From positions 52,841,885-52,905,884 of the forward strand of contig CAIIXF020000001.1 of NCBI GenBank assembly GCA_903813345.2: a stretch of DNA of 64,000 nt. The letters are read 5' to 3'. A program made the translations under genes and the position numbers. Origin of the DNA: Owenia fusiformis. Lineage: Eukaryota > Annelida > Polychaeta > Sabellida > Oweniidae. Below the pieces are notes generated by a model. It searched no databases, had not been told where the DNA came from, and worked only from the letters and a program-made list of their open reading frames with translations. This document shows positions 61,193 through 64,000 of this stretch, one piece after another; position 1 is the first letter of the stretch; the number at the start of each line of letters is the position of its first letter.

Positions 61193-64000
61193 AGATGATA
61201 GGTGTTGATGTCTGAACTGTTGTCATGGTAACTTGTATTATGAGCAACAATGACCACTCAAGTAGTGCTGGGTATAATGTTGAACCTGAAGAAAAAATAC
61301 ATACATGATAATATTAAATTAGATCAACTGCTATTGATAAATAAATTTTGCAATGATGAGGCTTAAATATGAGGTTTATATTCCAGGAAATAAATATACA
61401 TTTTCTCAGAAAAACAAATTACTTTTTTTGATGCATAACTTCGTATCTTTTGAAATATCTTTGCTTGTGCGTCCAGAGTTAGCTATCCCTCTGGATAATA
61501 CCCTTATATAGAAAGTCGTAAAATTCTGCATACCTTTACATGTTGGCCCTAATATATCTTTGACAGGTTTGACATATCTATCATGGTCTTCTTGTAAAAG
61601 AGGACAGTTGAATAACTTGGCATCAGCACAAATCTTCATTAAAGTATACTCCCTGGAACATATTCTTATGGTACATATACCTGGTACATGTACTACAGAT
61701 TACCCTGAATATCCATCAACTCTGGGTACTACCCTCTGACTGTTGAGACAATTCTACATAATTTCTTTTAATTCAAAGAGTATATGAAAAAGTCAAGCTC
61801 TGACAAAGGTTTAGTGTACTCTTCTTAAGTTATTTATTCTTGAAAATATACAATTTTTGTAAACACCAGATCATAGTTTTGGATATTATATTGGTTTTTT
61901 TCTGAATGACCGGTTGTGTTATTAGATGTTTCTTTTTTTGCTGTTATGCTCTTTTGGTATTTCTCTTTTGGCACTTTTGCTAAATTATTCACATGAATTA
62001 CCTGCAAAACTGTACCAACTTTTCGTCATTGTCGTTGAACTTGTCCAGTTTTTCAATTATATTCATATAACACTGCGGAAAAGTCTCTGCTTTGTGTATG
62101 TAGTGTGGACAAGCTGAAGTCAAAACATGAAGAGAGTGATTTTTCATTGGTTACTTTCCCTTCATTAATTTAAAAATAATGATAAAAAGTTCCCATTTTT
62201 CATTTCAACTTAACTTGTGCTTACTTGGGCTAATATTTGAATTTGTCTACTTTTTCTGTCTATTTTTTCAACACCATGTACTTAAGTCCCTGAAATACTT
62301 AAAACTTTTGAAATCTGTAAGTCCATATTGGACAGAGCAAGTCATATGCATGCTAAAAAGACTCTCTACCAACATTATGTATGCAATGTAATAATATTGC
62401 TTTTAATTGTCAAGTTCTCTGCTATAACACATATTTTAAATAACCTGAATAAAGTCAAAAAATGCTTTTAACCTAAACTTACTACTATTGCACTCAGTTG
62501 TCAAGTTATTTGTTTGTTGTAATACATGAGCTTCAAGTCTGGTTTGTTCCTCAGGAGGGCAGGTTGAAATACGATCGTTGACACAATCTGTGATATTTGC
62601 CATGTTGTTTAACAATACCAACCTGAAATTAAATATTTTTCATATCTTTGACACAATATTTTTGCAATCAACATTTGTTGTAATTTCTATTATGTTACAT
62701 TTCTTGTAATTTCTGTAGTCTTGTGTGTTATATCATCCTAACTACATACAAAAATACATACAAAAACTTCATACTACCAAACTACTCTATAACTATGTTC
62801 TGGAGATTGTATTGACGGTGTTTCTTACTTGCACATTGCAGACATATTTGACCTGTCCTGCAAGTCTGTTGTACATTCAAGAGTTCTCCTGTTGTCACAA
62901 ACGAACACTGTAAAGACATGGAAAGCACATATACAGGACTGTTTACGTACTAGTTACCAGCCAATACATTCTTGCACCATCAATACTGATTCCAAAATAC
63001 ATTTTTATCCTTACATTTGATGCAGCTCATTACGTGTTACCCACAAAGCAAACTACTGACACCCACCTTACGTTGCATAACTTGTTTGTCCATTAACATA
63101 ATAGACTTGTTATTTGGCACATTTAAAGTAGACATAATGCAAAAGCACCCAGAAAAATTTCAATGTGTAGCTCAAGTGGCTCAAATTTTATGAGCGTTAC
63201 AACATATTTTCATTTTGGAGACTTTCTCATTAGCCGCAGATCTAAGATTGAATGGGCACCTGATTCCCCTGACATGACCCCACCAGATTTTTACATCTGG
63301 GGGTACTTAAAGGACCATGTGTATGATACCAATATACCCAAACCATAGCTGACTTAAAAGAGAGAAATTACAAGGAAGATCAGGGCTATATCTCAATGTG
63401 TAAGGGTAATCAACAACTTTGCCGATCCCGTAGAATTCAAGTTTGCCTGCAAAGGAGTGGACGTCGTGTAGAATATATATTGTAACGCTCATAAAATTTG
63501 ACCCACTTGTGCCACACATCTGAACTTTCTCAGGGTGCTTTCGCATTATACATCATGTGCTAAAGGACAGACTATATAGGCTAATATGTTCATAGAGAAA
63601 CAAGTGATGCAATGTAAGGTGGGTGTCTTTTTTTGTGTCACCCTTTACTACGATATCTGGTAGTTAAACCTTATAATTGCATGTACAGTTTGTTTAACAC
63701 TGTTGGAACTGGTCGGTTGTTTTGGATTTGAAGTTTTGTTTTGACATATTTTAACATAGCCTGTGTAGGAGAAGTAAGAAATGGGACTATAAAAATACCC
63801 GATTGTTGTTTAGTTGTTGTAAAGTAAGAAGTAGCAGTGTGACTTGGTATAGTACTACTTGGCACAGAAGCCTGTATCTCTGTAGTAAGGACAACTGTTG
63901 GTTCTTTACTTGTTTCATCTGTATCTATTCCTTGAATGTCAGTTGAAGTGTGAATCAATCCTTCATCTGGTACATCAATGTCTGTAACAGTTGTTACCTC
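61191..64000 (-). CDS. Cysteine-module extracellular protein, unknown family (5' partial)
   Basis: Not recognised. Minus-strand exons: 64000-63799 (continues left of its start), 62907-62829, 62622-62483, 62089-62002, 61652-61534, 61285-61191. All phases fit, giving 240 residues to TAA. The first 67 residues are Ser/Thr-rich (mucin-like, e.g. ASVPSSTIPSHTATSYFTTT). Then come similar modules with C-x(6-7)-C-x(~20)-C spacing: CDNRRTLEC..., CVNDRISTCPPEE..., CNSTETFPQCYMN..., CADAKLFNCPLLQ.... Module boundaries fall near exon boundaries. The C-terminus (ALLEWSLLLIIQV) is hydrophobic, a possible membrane or GPI-type anchor. The stop codon overlaps an AATAAA. Function unknown; secreted or surface location is inferred. 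Confidence 0.75.
63034..63645. mobile_element. Mariner-like transposon relic with ~170-bp inverted arms
   Basis: 63034-63212 and 63474-63645 are imperfect inverse copies (GACACCCACCTTAC, AATGC(A/G)AAAGCACCC, TTTTATGAGCGTTACAA). Between them the plus-strand frame contains WAPDSPDMTPPDFYIWGYLK, the conserved block near the last catalytic residue of mariner/Tc1-like transposases. Only this C-terminal scrap remains. It sits in an intron of the cysteine-module gene. Confidence 0.75.

Overview
This is nuclear DNA from an invertebrate animal. Genes are split into many small exons with GT/AG introns, UTRs and introns are AT-rich, and the sequence is packed with transposon relics. The gene families (receptor guanylate cyclase, FKBP11, ASAP-type Arf-GAP, secreted serpin) are common to all animals. 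The repeat style (rolling-circle-like elements with short GC-rich arrays, tRNA-SINE, CR1-like LINE) suggests a marine lophotrochozoan or invertebrate deuterostome. I cannot name the species. All gene models were built by eye from splice signals, reading phase and family motifs.

Layout. 192-8737 (+): the last 20 exons of a single-pass receptor guanylate cyclase; its N-terminus lies off the left edge. 8738-26047: about 17 kb with no credible cellular gene. It is dominated by a ~12 kb structure (11326-23401) whose ends are long inverted repeats. Nested inside that are a LINE tail fragment, a tRNA-derived SINE, two adjacent copies of a tandem-repeat element and foldback MITEs. 26048-35990 (-): a complete six-exon FKBP11-type gene (200 aa). 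Its 8.3-kb first intron is a transposon sink. 35991-36372: a short head-to-head promoter region. 36373-60715 (+): the first 16 coding exons (BAR, PH, start of ArfGAP) of an ASAP-family gene that runs off the right edge. Its introns hold a nearly full-length CR1-like LINE, rolling-circle-like elements, satellites and, antisense, a complete serpin gene (51500-53269). 61191-64000 (-): the 3' six exons of a secreted or membrane-tethered cysteine-module protein I do not recognise. It overlaps the presumed continuing ASAP intron.

Functional themes. The cyclase makes cGMP at the membrane. FKBP11 is an ER prolyl isomerase. ASAP couples membrane curvature and phosphoinositides to Arf-GTP hydrolysis. 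The serpin is a secreted protease inhibitor. They form no evident pathway. FKBP11 and ASAP probably share a bidirectional promoter.

Most notable: (1) the serpin has two interchangeable last exons encoding different reactive-centre loops; (2) at least six element families share one layout of subterminal inverted repeats, short GC-rich tandem array and longer internal tandem repeats, and two of them show Helitron-like TC...hairpin...CTRR ends; (3) the giant inverted-arm structure; (4) the repeated three-cysteine module protein.
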